Source: Bryum argenteum (Eukaryota; Streptophyta; Bryopsida; Bryales; Bryaceae). Taken from it: 64,000 nucleotides of DNA. Positions 39,424 through 50,525 of this stretch are shown piece after piece. A program made the position numbers and the translations under genes. Every line of letters begins with the position of its first letter. Within the stretch, counting starts at the first letter, position 1. The notes under the pieces were generated by a model, which was given only the letters and a program-made list of their open reading frames with translations, searched no databases and had not been told where the DNA came from. The stretch covers positions 29,850,758 through 29,914,757 of the forward strand of contig CM073323.1 in assembly GCA_037043015.1 (NCBI GenBank). Direction: 5' to 3'.

Positions 39424-40262
39424 CCATCGTCGGTTGCTCAGGCCACCGCCGGTCCAGGCAAAGTATAAATACTACTCTTCCTCTCTATTTCCCTATACAT
39501 CTTGGACTTCCCTATGGCTCAAATAGTAACCTTGCAATGATAAGAACTGCCAAATATTCTATAAAGTAATTAATATAGTCCAAACCTAGATCCCTAGCAC
39601 TCAAATTATACCTTATCTTCAATATATCTTCGAATGAATCGAGGTTTCTATCACCAATACAACACTCTAATTGGAATCCATTCTAAAATAAAAATTCAAA
39701 ATCTAACGATGGTTGAAGGAGATCTATCTCTTCAAAAATCATCCACTTTTTCACTTTTTTCATCTTAGAAATATCATTGCAAAGCCAATACTAAAATTAT
39801 CTGGATCAAAATACTTCCAACTACAAAGATTGTGGGATGCATCTAAAGATCACACTTGTCTAAAACACATCATGCAAAAACCTTTTTTATGTCACATAAT
39901 AGGTTAACAATGGTAAAACATGCCTAATGTTTAAAAACCCAAATAACAAATACTCCCTTCACTAAAATGCATGCCATTTTTTCATACTTAATTGTATGGG
40001 TCTGCAATTTTTACGACATAAACTAGACTTAATTTGGGACCCAACCCAAGTGATTTCGTCAAAAACGGAGTCCGAATGAAAAAGTTATGGCTCTTCAAAG
40101 TTCATGTCCTTCGTTCGAAGAGGGTAGACCGCCGGTCGCCCTATGAGCCACATTCGCCCATCACCTGGATCGGCGGTCGCCCTAGCGACCGACGATCGCC
40201 CATCGGCTGTATCGGCGGTCGCCTAGGGGCGAACGTCGGTCGCTCATGGGCGATCGTCGGGG
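39424..40262 (+). repeat. foldback unit 4 (plus): linker plus GC array
   Basis: Short GC block 39424-39458, linker to about 40118, then GC array to about 40262. Near-identical to units 1 and 5 where they overlap. Confidence 0.85.
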
Positions 40263-41464
40263 GAGGCATTGGCGGGAGGCATTTGAAAATTTTGGCGGGT
40301 TAAGTATTAACGCCTTCTAATACAATTAAGAGAAAGAGGTTCGTGCATATATCCTAGTAACAAGTGAGGGAAAAAGTTGCTTGTCAAATTAAAGGGTGAT
40401 ATATAACATATTATAGATTTGGCAAAAAATTGAGTGACCACCATATGAAGGTAAATATTATAAGTCGACAACAATAACCATTTACAAACATTCTAATGAA
40501 CCAATTACTCATAGTAATATTTAACCCATTATTTGTGAATGACGTGCAAGTATTTGATATCACTTGCCCATATTATGATGAATAAATCAAACTTAAATAT
40601 CATGACAGTCAAGATATTTTCAACACTTGTATTTACTACCAAGACATTATAGGAACTTGAAATAAGCGTACCTTTACTCTACTTGTCTTAGGCTCACTTT
40701 ACATTGTGGACCCTCAAGATTGACCATTTGGCTTTACAATACCTTGATGAAAGGAGAATGATCACTAACTTCAAAGTCCCCAAAGTATGCTAATTTATCC
40801 ATAATGGATAATGTTTTTATGGTCTCCTTGATTGTAGTTGAGTGGAGGTAAATGCCTCAACTCAACTACTATCAAGGAGACCATGAGGCTCAAAAATCAT
40901 TGATTGGCTAGAGTACAATTATTTAAAAGAAAATGAAGAAAAAGGGGAGGGTAAAAGAGAGAATGATGAGAATTTTATTTTAAAATTGAGATTAAACTTG
41001 TACATGTCTAAATCCATCTTGCACCAGAAGAGTGTCCAAGGCACTCAAAAATTCATTTTTCATTTATCATGCTCCCAAGTCTTGGCCAAAAGCCATGACC
41101 ATGACAATCATTTTCATTTCATTATGGAAAATGTGAAGAAGCGGAGAATATGAAATTTGAAGAAGATGGAGAATGAAAAATGAAGGGAGATTTAAGGGAA
41201 ATGAGGGGGAACGGAGAAGATGCTTGAAGCGATGAATTTGAAATTTGAATATGAGAGATTGAGGATTGCGTAAAGAGGATCCAAGAGAGCAAGAGCGGGA
41301 GCTCTTTTGCACTCGCCCCTCCATCGCGGTCGCCCCTAAAGCTACGATGCGGCGGACCGCGGTCGCCCATGCGGGACCCGCGGTCGCCCATGCGAGACCC
41401 GCGGTCGCCCATGCGGGACCAGCGGTCGCGCGCATGGAACCCGCGATCGCCCATGAACGTTACG
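40263..41464. other. foldback spacer with a divergent GC-array patch
   Basis: AT-rich spacer to about 41280, then a distinct array (41320-41460) of the motif gcggtcgcccatgcgggacc. No gene. Confidence 0.6.
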
Positions 41465-42180
41465 TAATTGGAATCCATTTTAAAATAAAAATTCAAAATC
41501 TAACGATGGTTGAAGGAGATCTATCTCTTCAAAAATCATCCACTTTTTCACTTTTTTCATCGTAGAAATATCATTGCAAAGCCAATACTAAAACTATCTG
41601 GATCAAAATACTTCCAACTACAAAGATTGTGGGATGCATCTAAAGATCACACTTGTCTAAAACACATCATGCAAAAACCTTTTTGATGTCACATAATAGG
41701 CTAACAATGGTAAAACATGCCTAATGTTTAAAAACCCAAGAAACAAGTACTCCCTTCACTAAAATGCATGCCATTTTTTCATACTTAATTGTATGGGTCT
41801 GCAATTTTTACGACATAAACTAGACTTAATTTGGGACCCAACCCAAGTGATTTCGTCAAAAACGGAGTCCGAATGAAAAAGTTATGGCTCTTCAAAGTTC
41901 ATGTCCTTCGTTCGAAGAAGGTAGACCGCCGGTCGCCCTATGAGCCACATTCGCCCATCACCTGGATCGGCGGTCGCCCTAGCGACCGACGATCGCCCAT
42001 CGGCTGTATCGGCGGTCGCCTAGGGGCGAACGTCGGTCGCTTATGGGCGATCGTCGGTCGACCTGGGCGATCGTCGGTCGCTAAGGCGACCGCCGGTCCA
42101 GAGAAGGCGACCGCCGGTCTAGATGACGCGACCGCCGGTCCAGTCCTACGTGGGCGTGATCGCGAACCGTGATCGCCCAT
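41465..42180 (+). repeat. foldback unit 5 (plus): linker plus GC array
   Basis: Linker from 41465 (truncated at its start), GC array about 41916-42180. This is the inverted partner of unit 1; together they form the long terminal arms. Confidence 0.85.
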
Positions 42181-42614
42181 CGCGACGTGTATTTTGATTT
42201 TCCACGTCATTATCAACCCTACGCCACGTAGGAAAATAGCTTTTTACCTCAAGGTAAATCTCAGCAAGTTTTTTACTATGTAATTTTTGGTACGGTCGAC
42301 ATTTTCGTCGACTCGACGTCTAACAGACATGTCCAATACGACAAATCAGACAGACATTCCCAAAATTGTGTCTAATAAGACAACCCTGATCGTTGGAGCA
42401 GTGGACACTCCTACCGCGTTGTAGCTTCTTTCGGCCGGTTGGGGTCAGTACTGATCAGGTCGATCAAGTAGATGTCGATCGAATTGGAAACTCAAAAAGT
42501 CCTCACAAGTAACGAGTAAAGTTTTTATTTTATATATTTATTAGTATTATTTTTTCATTATTATTTTTATTTTTATTTTTATTTTTTTAATTTTTAATTT
42601 TAATTTTTTTTAAA

Positions 42615-42890
42615 GTTTATTTATTATTTTTATTGTTTTTATTATTTTTATTATTTTTATTATTTTTATTATTTTTATTATTTTTATTATTTTTATTATT
42701 TTTATTATTTTTATTATTTTTATTATTTTTATTATTTTTATTATTTTTGATATTTTTGATATTTTTAATATTTTTAATATTTTTATTATTTTTATTTATT
42801 TATTTTTTTATTTTTATTATTTTTATTTTTTTTATTTTTTTTGTTTTTTTTATTTTTTTATTATTTTTATTATTTTTATATTTTTAATTG
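42615..42890. repeat. 9-bp microsatellite (attattttt)n with T-rich tail
   Basis: Long run of attattttt units decaying into T-rich DNA. The matching open frame (repeated LLF) is a by-product of the repeat. Confidence 0.95.
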
Positions 42891-43180
42891 ATCACCAGCA
42901 ACTTAGTCTTCTTGTGCACTTTTTCGATAACAACGCTTCATGTGCATCTTCAAGCTAAATGATAAGGTATTTCTGAAACCCCTTCTTCAAAAATCAAAGA
43001 GAACTCTTCGGGCCTGTCTATGATGTGACGAAACAAAGGACTACATGCCGGAAACTATTGGCCGCCTGCCCTCAAATTCCCTGGTTCTAAATTCCCATGG
43101 TGCACACAAATTATCAAGAAATAGGAGGGACGATATCAAACGGAAATACCATGCAGCAATCGAAAAGATCAGCAGAATTC

Positions 43181-43182
<2 letters not shown>

Positions 43183-43223
<41 letters not shown>
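43183..43223 (+). repeat. A41 homopolymer
   Basis: 41 consecutive A. It could be the poly(A) end of a small retroposed sequence lying upstream on the + strand, but no source RNA is recognised. Confidence 0.85.
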
Positions 43224-43225
<2 letters not shown>

Positions 43226-43560
43226 GTAAAATCATGTGATATACTGTTTCATAATACGATCTCCAATCATCAAACAAATCTGTGTCCTAACTTCTTTGAA
43301 TCCACAAGAGAGTTTTGCTACCGATCATAAGAGCACTCAATATTTTCTTTCCTAATACGATATAGATCATCAAACACGTGCGACAATTCTCAAAGAGATT
43401 TGCTACCGATCGTATGATCATGCGATATTGTGTTTCCTAGTACGATTTCCGATCATCGAACAAACCTGTGTCACAACTACTTGTATCCCCAAGAAGCTTT
43501 GCTTCCGAACATAAAGTTTTAAATATTTTCTTTCCAATCATCAAACCTTGTCGTAATTTC
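43224..43560. repeat. diverged tandem repeat, unit roughly 95-190 bp
   Basis: The words gatcatcaaacaaatctgtgtc, tttgctaccgatcat and tttcctaatacgat recur two to four times with variation. Confidence 0.6.
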
Positions 43561-44140
43561 ATTGTGTCTAATAGAAAGCTGTGTCAGATTACAATGTGTC
43601 CGCAAAAGACTGTATAAAATCGTGCGATGTTCTGCCTTCTTAATTCATAAACGGTAACCTTGCAGCAAACTTGTTAACCCTTTCAGCAATCAAGGAGAAA
43701 GTGTGACCAGATCGAACAAAGCAAACAAAGCTGCAAACAATGCATGAGGAGTTGAAAAACGGTTCGTACTCAGTCATGTGCTTCTCGAAAGCCCACTGTA
43801 ATTATTCTCCCGGCCGCTCCTTTGCTTTGCCAGAAGCTCTCAGAGGTGAGCAGTTTGGGGTACATCAGCTGCTGCAAGTGTCAAATGGCTGCAAAATGCA
43901 CAAGCCGTCATTTGATGCGCCTCTTGCAAGAAGCCATCGAACCAATTTCCACCTCTCTCAATGCATACACTGAAGTAGAACTCAAAGCTACCACGCTCTT
44001 CGCCTTCTCATTGTGCGCGCAAAATCAACATCCCTTATTCGGCAGCTCGAGCATCTGTGGGAGCAGAAAAATGACGCTACAACGTTGCATTACAAGAAAG
44101 AACGAATAATTAAGCTCAGTAGCAATTCGTGCTGATAACG

Positions 44141-44298
44141 TGATGTGAGGATATGCAAGAGAATGAGGCAAGAAGAAGAGCCCACAATAAGTGGGGAGTT
44201 TGAATATATAGGATGATAGTAGGTACATGTGGGTAAGCCAAGAAAGCCCAAGGCCAAGCCAAGAAAGCCGGGACTTTGAAAGGGCGCTCCTCCTAACA
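44141..44298 (-). repeat. copia 5' LTR
   Basis: 158 bp identical to 30254-30411, followed by the AATTC duplication. It is the promoter-side LTR for the minus-strand genes. Confidence 0.93.
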
Positions 44299-44707
44299 AA
44301 TTCATCCATCACCCGAAACATGTAACCGCATTTTCGAACAATCCAATGACCCAAATTGAACCACTATATTGCTCAATAAAATGGCCGCACTTCCAAACCC
44401 ACCAGAAGACACCTTGCTTCCCTGCACCCATATACACAATTTCAAAGTACAAATCATAACCTAGTCAACCCTCCCAACACTATACACAAACAACTCTACA
44501 AATTCATACAACAAAACACTACACCATCCAATCAACAAAGCTTAAAAAACAAATTCCAATTCCTACCTGTTAATCTTCTTGCAGAAGGTCTCAAATTCAA
44601 CGAACCTCTCTCCGAATACTCTCATCTCCCTCCATTAACTACTACTCCTCCCTCACAAAGAACAGAACTGATCACCACAAACCACAAAACACATATAATT
44701 ACTTAGA

Positions 44708-45460
44708 ATGCTTCCTCACTCAATACTGCCCTGCAAAATCTCCATGAGCTCATCTCTAACACACCAACAAGTCCAGCGATCATCGCAATACAAGAAACAA
44801 AACTAACCGCCACAAAATCCACCAAATATCTTCAGAACTTATTCCCAGACCACAAATTAATTTTCAATAACACACACGCATTGACACGCTGCATGCGACA
44901 AAGAATGTCATACACACCCGCGAGAGGCGGCCCTCATGTTTATAAACAACATATAAACATACCAAGGTAATATCACTAAAACTCCAATCCCTGCTGAAAT
45001 ATTACCATACTTGCAAATCATAAAAATAAAAAACAAACCCCTACAACCTTGGTTGCTCATACATTTATATATGCCATCACATACTGAGGACACCCCACAT
45101 CTTGAAACAATTCAACAGCAAATAACACAACAAATTTCAGCACATCCTGACCACCTCCAAATACTATGCGGAGACTTTAATAGGGATATAGCCCTAATAG
45201 GTCGCCAAAACGAATCAAACATAATCCTTCCACAAATAGAAGATGCTGATTGGCGCGCATTCATTGATACCCATCAACTAACATATGTACCAACAAACAC
45301 TTCTTACTCAAGGCAAGGAGGACATAATTACACCTAATCGATGAATAAAAACATAAAACTACCAATAATAGCTTATATACATCATTTACTGACACAGAAC
45401 ATAATCTAAACTCAGACCACTATCCAGTTACTCTACAAATACCTCCAAACACACTACTTG
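44708..45460 (+). pseudogene. LINE APE-type endonuclease domain, several frameshifts and stops
   Basis: Starts near NASSLNTALQNLHELISN. It shows the endonuclease blocks IIAIQETKL (about 44775-44800), RGGPHVY near 44930, LLIHLYMPSH, LQILCGDFNRD near 45155-45190, and a C-terminal NLNSDHYPVTL near 45405-45440. These are the conserved Glu, Asp/Asn and SDH motifs of the fold that nicks target DNA for reverse transcription. At least three frame changes occur, so the enzyme is not made. Confidence 0.8.
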
Positions 45461-46195
45461 CAAGACCCCCAAAAAAACCAACAATCAAACCTATGAGAAT
45501 ACTCAACCCTATCCCACATGAAAACCTTGATAAATTCAAAACAATATTTTACGAAGGAAACTCAAGCAAAAACAACGACCTCACCTCACTTCTATCAAAT
45601 ACCCAACTAACAGACACGCAATAGCAAACAGCATGCGTAGAACTAGACCAATTAATACAACAAATATCGAAGACCATCGAAGAAACATGCAACCACCACC
45701 CCTCCCTTTCTTAACACCCCACACATCAGAACAAGGCGGATTTCTACCAAGAAAACTCCAAAAGCAATGGAAAAATGCCTAGCTACTTACCATTTAATAC
45801 GTAAAGCGATATATATCACGAAAATTAGGTTAAATAACCCAAATTAGCAACATCACCCTATAATTGAAGAATTGAGCATAAATACTTACACCAATATCCC
45901 ACCACCCCCCCCCCCACAAAACACTGAACCACAAGAATGGATCCAAACCTTAGCAGAATTAGCTAAAACAACAAAGAAAGAGGCACGAAAAATCACTACA
46001 AAATTCACACAAACATGCACCAAAAAAGCTATCACAAAATACAGACAGTGAGACAGTTGTATGAAAAAGTTCAAAAAAAAAAAACAAAAAAGTCTTTAAA
46101 CACCAAGAAACTCCGCCACTTGACTGAATCACAAATAGATACAACAACCTTCTAACCCACCCGGAAGACATTGCACAAGAAATACATGCACAACA
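45461..46195 (+). other. LINE linker region, decayed
   Basis: Fragments in several frames between endonuclease and reverse transcriptase, with an 11-C run near 45904-45914 and A-rich runs. No stable frame. Confidence 0.4.
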
Positions 46196-46407
46196 ATCAC
46201 AAAGTAACACACCTACAGTCCCAACATGCTACTATCTACCCGAACATCTTACATCATGTACTTGTGGTGTAAAACAATACCCATGGCACGACTTAGATGG
46301 CTTTGTAATAGAAAAAAGAGGCGACCTACAAACTCCCTTCTATAAATATTTCAACGAAGAAACATACGCTCTCTGTTTAAAACACCTATCCAATAATAAA
46401 GCCCCGG
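46196..46407 (+). pseudogene. LINE reverse transcriptase, N-terminal part before the gypsy insertion
   Basis: An open stretch reads YYLPEHLTSC, GDLQTPFYKYFNEETYAL and LKHLSNNKAPG, the entry block of non-LTR reverse transcriptases. The codon for Gly is interrupted at 46407 and resumes as GPNKIPNSIL at 61121 once the gypsy element and one CCCGG copy are removed. Confidence 0.85.
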
Positions 46408-47130
46408 TGTGAAAGTGGTATTTTTCATACCCCTCCAAATACCTTACCTATGATGTTGTAACTCTCTGAAACCCTGAAAATTCTATATACTGTCACCCAA
46501 TATCGCTCATCGATATCGCTTTCTCAATATCGCTCTTCAATATCGCTTCCCAATATCTCTCAATATCGCTTCCCAATATCGCTCCCTAATATCGCTCTCA
46601 ATATCGCTCAATAATATCGCTCAATATCTTGCTCCCAACATCGCTTCCCAACACTAACACAAAAATCTCAACACTTAAGTTTAACACCTTTACATACAAA
46701 TCCTTTCATAATGTCATTGAAAAAAATGATAGTGGTACAAGCATTTCCTGCTCTGGCAGTGCTATCTGGTCCTTCCAGGTACCATGAACTGCCCTAAGCC
46801 GTAGTTCCTGTCACTATCCAACACTCCACACACACACACACACACGCCCTAGCTCCAGCACGAGAGAGAGAGAGAGAGCTCCAAAACTCCCCCAAACCCT
46901 GGCCGCCAAACCCTAATCTCCAACCCTAGCCGCCTTCATCCATCCACAGGATTTCATCCCAGAACAGGATTTCATCCCAGGACAGGATTTCATCCCAGTA
47001 CAGGATTTCATCCCAGGACAGGATTTCATCCCAGCACAAGATTTCATCCCAGAAAAGGATTTCATCCCAGGACTTAATAGACTACTAGGAGATTTACTCT
47101 TTTACTGGCTAGGTAAATCCCCGGTTAACA
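46408..47130 (-). repeat. gypsy 3' LTR, 723 bp
   Basis: Contains a caatatcgct-type degenerate array (46490-46650) and an extra 236-bp segment, absent from the other LTR, with (ca)n, (ga)n and an 18-bp minisatellite. Confidence 0.9.
46948..47073. repeat. 18-bp minisatellite, seven copies, inside the gypsy 3' LTR
   Basis: Unit aggatttcatcccaggac with few substitutions. It lies in the segment absent from the right LTR. Confidence 0.93.
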
Positions 47131-47145
47131 TTATCCCCCTTTTGG
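47131..47145 (-). promoter_or_regulatory. gypsy polypurine tract
   Basis: The minus strand reads CCAAAAGGGGGATAA directly before the 3' LTR (TGTTAACC), the expected plus-strand primer site. Confidence 0.75.
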
Positions 47146-47291
47146 TTTACATCTGCCCTCAGATGTTCCTGTACGGGTTAAAATGTAATAACCGAGTTAA
47201 ACGACAAATCAAATAAAATGTAAAAAAAACATGTCTCACACAAATGAAAATCCACACATGGAATACTGTCCTATCAAGTATGTAGTGAATA

Positions 47292-48380
47292 CTACCAAGC
47301 AAGATGCAGTGCTTGCTTAGATCGCTTCTCTGGTGATGCCGATACGCTTAGTGTTCTTTGCTTGTCCGCTCCTGCTTTGTGATGAGATCTTGATGATGGT
47401 TGCGGGTGTCTTTCTCCATCATTTAGTCTTTGCTTCGCGGGACCTCCCAATATCTCTGTCCCAATGTCTGAAGTAGTGCCCGTGGCACTGCAAGAAGCTC
47501 CTGCCCCCTCCACAGACTGCCTGAATTGTGGTTGTAACTGGTCCTCCTTCTCTTCCTGCTCTCCATCTGACCAGTACACAAAAGTAGGGTATTTTTCCAC
47601 AAACCTCATTAAGTATCTGCTGCTCCTCTCTTGATCCTCGGAATAGGCCTTGATCTCCTTCAGGACCTGGTTCCTGGATGTAGTTAGGAGATGCTGGGTC
47701 AACTGTTGAAAGGTTTGAATGGATTTGGCCTGTGCCAATTGGACTTGCAGTTGCAGTTGCCGGTTCTCCAGAGCTAATCTGTCATAGTCTTTGAGTCTGG
47801 CGCTCACACTATCCTCCAACTCCACGCGGCATCGTCTTGCCTCTTCTGTCTGCACTGCTGTGTTGTATTTCTCCTGGAGAGTTGTCAAACTCTGCATGGT
47901 TTCTGTCCAGGTACTTTCCAATGCAGCATACTGCCGCTGTCCGTGTTCTAACTGTGCAGCCATTTCTTCTAGCCGCCCCTGTAAGGCCAAGTTGGTGTTG
48001 ACCTGTGTGGTATCCACCTGCTCTTGAAGTTGTCGTACCCTTGCAGCACCGTTGAGTGCAGTTTGTAGCTGCTGGACTAAGTCATTAAGTCCCTCCATTA
48101 TGCCACTGTGACCTCCTGGGCTCCTGCTCCTCGTTTGTTGCACCTGGTCCTGCTTCAAATGCTCAATCTCCTGGGATGGTTGCACCTGTTCTGCCATGCT
48201 TGGATTCACCGGCTGCTCCTCAGCTTCCTCGTATACCGGTGAGCCCGGTACCACCTCGACTTGTTCATGAGTTTGGTATTGTTGGTCCTGCTCTGGCTGC
48301 TGAGTCTCCTGCATGGATTCTAGCTGGTCTTCCAACACTGGGCTGTCCTGCCCCCCTTGAACCTCCTGATATACCGGCAA
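47292..48380 (-). pseudogene. gypsy extra ORF, C-terminal coiled-coil part
   Basis: The 362-residue frame is rich in Gln and Glu. It has a long heptad-patterned region (GLNDLVQQLQTALNGAARVR through LENRQLQLQVQLAQAKS) predicted as a coiled coil, then a Ser-rich basic tail. It is in the same frame as the upstream 505-residue ORF and separated from it by two TAG codons (48444-48446 and about 48426), so both were probably one protein of about 890 residues. Function unknown; its place 3' of pol is where env-like or other accessory ORFs sit in some plant gypsy lineages. Confidence 0.6.
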
Positions 48381-48443
48381 TGCTGGTACCTCCTCTGCCT
48401 CCTCATAAGTCAGGTATAGCTGGGCCTATGCTGGCTGTGGCAG

Positions 48444-49961
48444 CTACTCCTGATGCCTGGCCTGGAATGCTCTCCGTAGCGGTAATTCGTCAGAACTGGT
48501 GGTCAGCTCAATAGTCTCCTTGCCCTTTTTCACCAACTGTTGTACAGACGTCACCTCTTCATTATCTTCAGAGTCTGAAGTATCCCCGGTGGTGGAGTAA
48601 ACAGTATCTTGGGCATGCCTAAACTTTCCTTTCCCTTTCACTACCCGCTGTGGAGAGGTTGGCTGCTCATCATCCCCAGAGTCTGATGATGCTGTGGTGG
48701 AGGTGTCCTGGTATACTGGTCTCCTGACCTGACGCCGTGTTCGCCTATTACTGGGTCCTTCTTCAGTGGATGATGTTGGGGAAGACATCATTCGCTTCCC
48801 CCTTCTTCTTCTATACACCAAACTCCCTTTTGGTGATGAAGATTGATGCCTTGACCCTGCTTGTTGTTCCGGCTCCTGTGTAGGCAGGTCATCTCCGTAA
48901 GCTCCCCTCAAGCCCTCTCCACTAGCCACATCCGGTGGTGGTCTCGGTCCTGGTCGTGTTGGTGACAAACTTGGTTCTCTGCTACTGCCGTCATGTATCT
49001 CCGTTGAGCGTGATTGCCGTGCAGTTGTATGGCCCACATACTCCTCGTCGTCCGGGAACCATAACCTCAGTAAGACATCAATTTGTTCTGCCCCTTTGAT
49101 GTCCTTAATGTGGCTGGTATGTATCTGAACCAACAACCGCCTAAGACTGACCAGTATAAGTGGTTCCCAGTTGAGATTACCCTCCGTCACTGCCTGGTAC
49201 AGGTGGTGTAATAACACCTTGCTAGCATACTGTGATGTCTTCTTCAAACACATAATTTCGATTAGTGCCTTGACCCTGTCCTGGTACTTATCTGTGAAGC
49301 CGTTGATTCGGATACCATCACTGCTAAAATCAGTCTTCTCTAAACCAAATTTTGCTGTATATCTGGTATCAAACTCCTTACTGGGCTTCCTGGCCTTGGG
49401 CTCCGTGGTCCCCTCAATACCAAGCGCTTGCTGTACAGTCCAGACCGTGATCTCCACTGGTTTACTCCTCACTGTAGCCCGAATTGGCGTATTGGGCTCT
49501 GCTCTCTCCCCCTTCGAGTAATGGAAGCCTTCAAAAAAATCCAACACTAGCTCTGTACGTGGTACAGGCCAGGTGAATTCATAGAAACTTCCCAGGCCCG
49601 TATGTTGTGCCCAATAGTCATCCTTCAGGTCCTTCCAAGTTTGCCAGTGTTGCATAGGAAGAAAGTCGAGCTGTATAGCCCTGTTTACCTTCCTGGGAAC
49701 CACCATCTTCTGTGGCAACCTTGCAAATTGTTGAGTAGACTTTCTCCTGGTACTGGGTCCTGCAACTTCAGCTGGTGCAATCTCCATTGTAGCCTGAAGA
49801 GTGTTCTGCCCCACGTCGCTTAGAAACTCCATACGGCTGCGCCGCCTCGCCCGGCTCTGTCCTAACGCCCGCCCGGCTCGTCCTAACGCCGGCTCGGCCC
49901 AAATTCTGGCTGGCCCAACCGCCGCTGGCCTGGCCCAACCTCCTGCCCTGGCCTGGCCCAA
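48444..49961 (-). pseudogene. gypsy extra ORF, N-terminal part (plant transposon protein-like)
   Basis: The frame starts with a low-complexity Gly/Arg/Ala stretch made by the minisatellite at 49.9-50.1 kb. ATG 49833 (MEFLSDVGQN) is a likelier start. The middle part (WQTWKDLKDDYWAQ, ELVLDFFEGFHY, TVRSKPVEITVWTVQQALGI) resembles the plant transposon-associated domain found in Athila-type accessory ORFs. The C-terminal half is Ser/Arg/Pro-rich, with two repeats ending TSxQxxVKxGK. Assignment by pattern only. It ends at a TAG. Confidence 0.5.
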
Positions 49962-50110
49962 CCTCCTGCCCTGGCCTGGCCCAACCTCCTGCCCTGGCCT
50001 GGCCCAACCTCCTGCCCTGGCCTAACCTCCTGCCCTGGCCTGGCCCAACCTCCTGCCCTGGCCTGGCCCAACCTCTTGTCCTGGCCTGGCCCAACCTCCT
50101 GCCCTGGCCT
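49885..50110. repeat. 23-bp minisatellite, about nine copies
   Basis: Unit ctggcccaacctcctgccctggc with small deletions. It generates Gly/Arg-rich frames on the minus strand, which I do not treat as a gene. Confidence 0.9.
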
Positions 50111-50484
50111 TCTCTTGTACTCTTCAACGCGGGTAGTTTGGACAAATCTGATCTCCTCAATTCCTGGGGTAATTAGAGTCTTTTCAGCTCCCAGGACAGT
50201 AGGACTAGGCAGCGTTTGTTCAAGCTCTTTGATAGTCACAGTGACTTCCTTCAATAGTCCTGGTATCCAAGTCTCTGCGTGACGAGCACTACGGCATTGC
50301 AAGCATTCCCTGTAACTTTATATCAAAGGAACCTTCCAGCTACTCATGCCATCACATCCAGATGCTGCTACATTCCCCGATTCATCTACCAGCATTTTCT
50401 CTAATGATCCCGGATGCAAAAATAAGCTAGTTTTCGAAGCTCCTCTGCATGAGCTACATCACCAAAGCCAATCCCTACTACTTT

Positions 50485-50485
<1 letters not shown>
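50111..50485. other. gypsy 3' region, no gene assigned
   Basis: Short frames only. The region separates the poly(A)-ended captured block from the accessory ORF. Confidence 0.35.

Positions 50486-50524
<39 letters not shown>
50486..50524 (-). repeat. poly(A)-like tract (39 T on the + strand)
   Basis: Reads as A39 on the minus strand at the end of the patchwork that contains RACK1, RPL3 and carrier fragments, all in the same orientation. This is what a retroposed, polyadenylated transcript would leave. Confidence 0.8.

Positions 50525-50525
<1 letters not shown>

Larger units (their letters stand above)
35081..42388. mobile_element. hAT-like foldback element with GC-rich palindromic arrays
   Basis: The ends are inverted repeats: CAGGGTTGTCTTGCTAGACAC at 35081 against the reverse complement CAGGGTTGTCTTATTAGACAC ending at 42388. 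ATCGTTGG is duplicated at 35073-35080 and 42389-42396. An 8-bp duplication with CAGGG ends is typical of hAT transposons. Homology between the two ends extends over 1 kb in inverted orientation, as in foldback elements. The arms are built from units of a linker of roughly 650 bp plus a GC-rich array of 15-20-bp motifs (GCGACCGACGATCGCCCAT and inverses). No transposase is visible, so it is non-autonomous. It sits 9 bp upstream of the copia gag ATG. Confidence 0.85.
42389..44140 (-). other. copia 5' leader with low-complexity inserts
   Basis: Untranslated leader between the 5' LTR and gag. Just inside the LTR the minus strand reads cgTTATCAGCACGA, which loosely resembles a primer-binding core, but I cannot assign the tRNA. 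It includes a 9-bp microsatellite, a 41-A tract and a diverged tandem repeat, listed separately. Confidence 0.5.
30254..44298 (-). mobile_element. Ty1/copia LTR retrotransposon, nested in the LINE and carrying a foldback element
   Basis: Terminal 158-bp repeats (30254-30411 and 44141-44298) read identical base for base. AATTC is duplicated at 30249-30253 and 44299-44303. On the minus strand the LTR begins TGTTAGGAGGAGCG and ends CACATCA. The coding region (35071 down to 30499) has copia order: gag, protease, integrase, reverse transcriptase, RNase H. Removing the 7.3-kb foldback insertion leaves an element of about 6.7 kb, a normal copia size. It interrupts a LINE between its 2A-like ORF start and its endonuclease. 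Confidence 0.93.
44299..46407 (+). mobile_element. LINE, part 2: endonuclease and start of reverse transcriptase
   Basis: Continues the LINE after the copia insertion. It contains APE-type endonuclease blocks, then a region leading into the reverse transcriptase signature NNKAPG at 46393-46407. That signature is split by the gypsy insertion and continues at 61121. Confidence 0.85.

Noticed and set aside
35271-42180. Regularly spaced GC-rich repeats that look like a CRISPR array
   Set aside because: Motif spacing is irregular, the motifs occur in both orientations, no unique spacers or cas genes are present, and the DNA is eukaryotic. They belong to the foldback element.
42633-42887. ORF encoding repeated LLF residues, like a membrane protein
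   Set aside because: It is the translation of a 9-bp T-rich microsatellite.
49883-50302. Gly/Gln/Arg-rich ORFs resembling structural proteins
   Set aside because: Generated by the 23-bp minisatellite.
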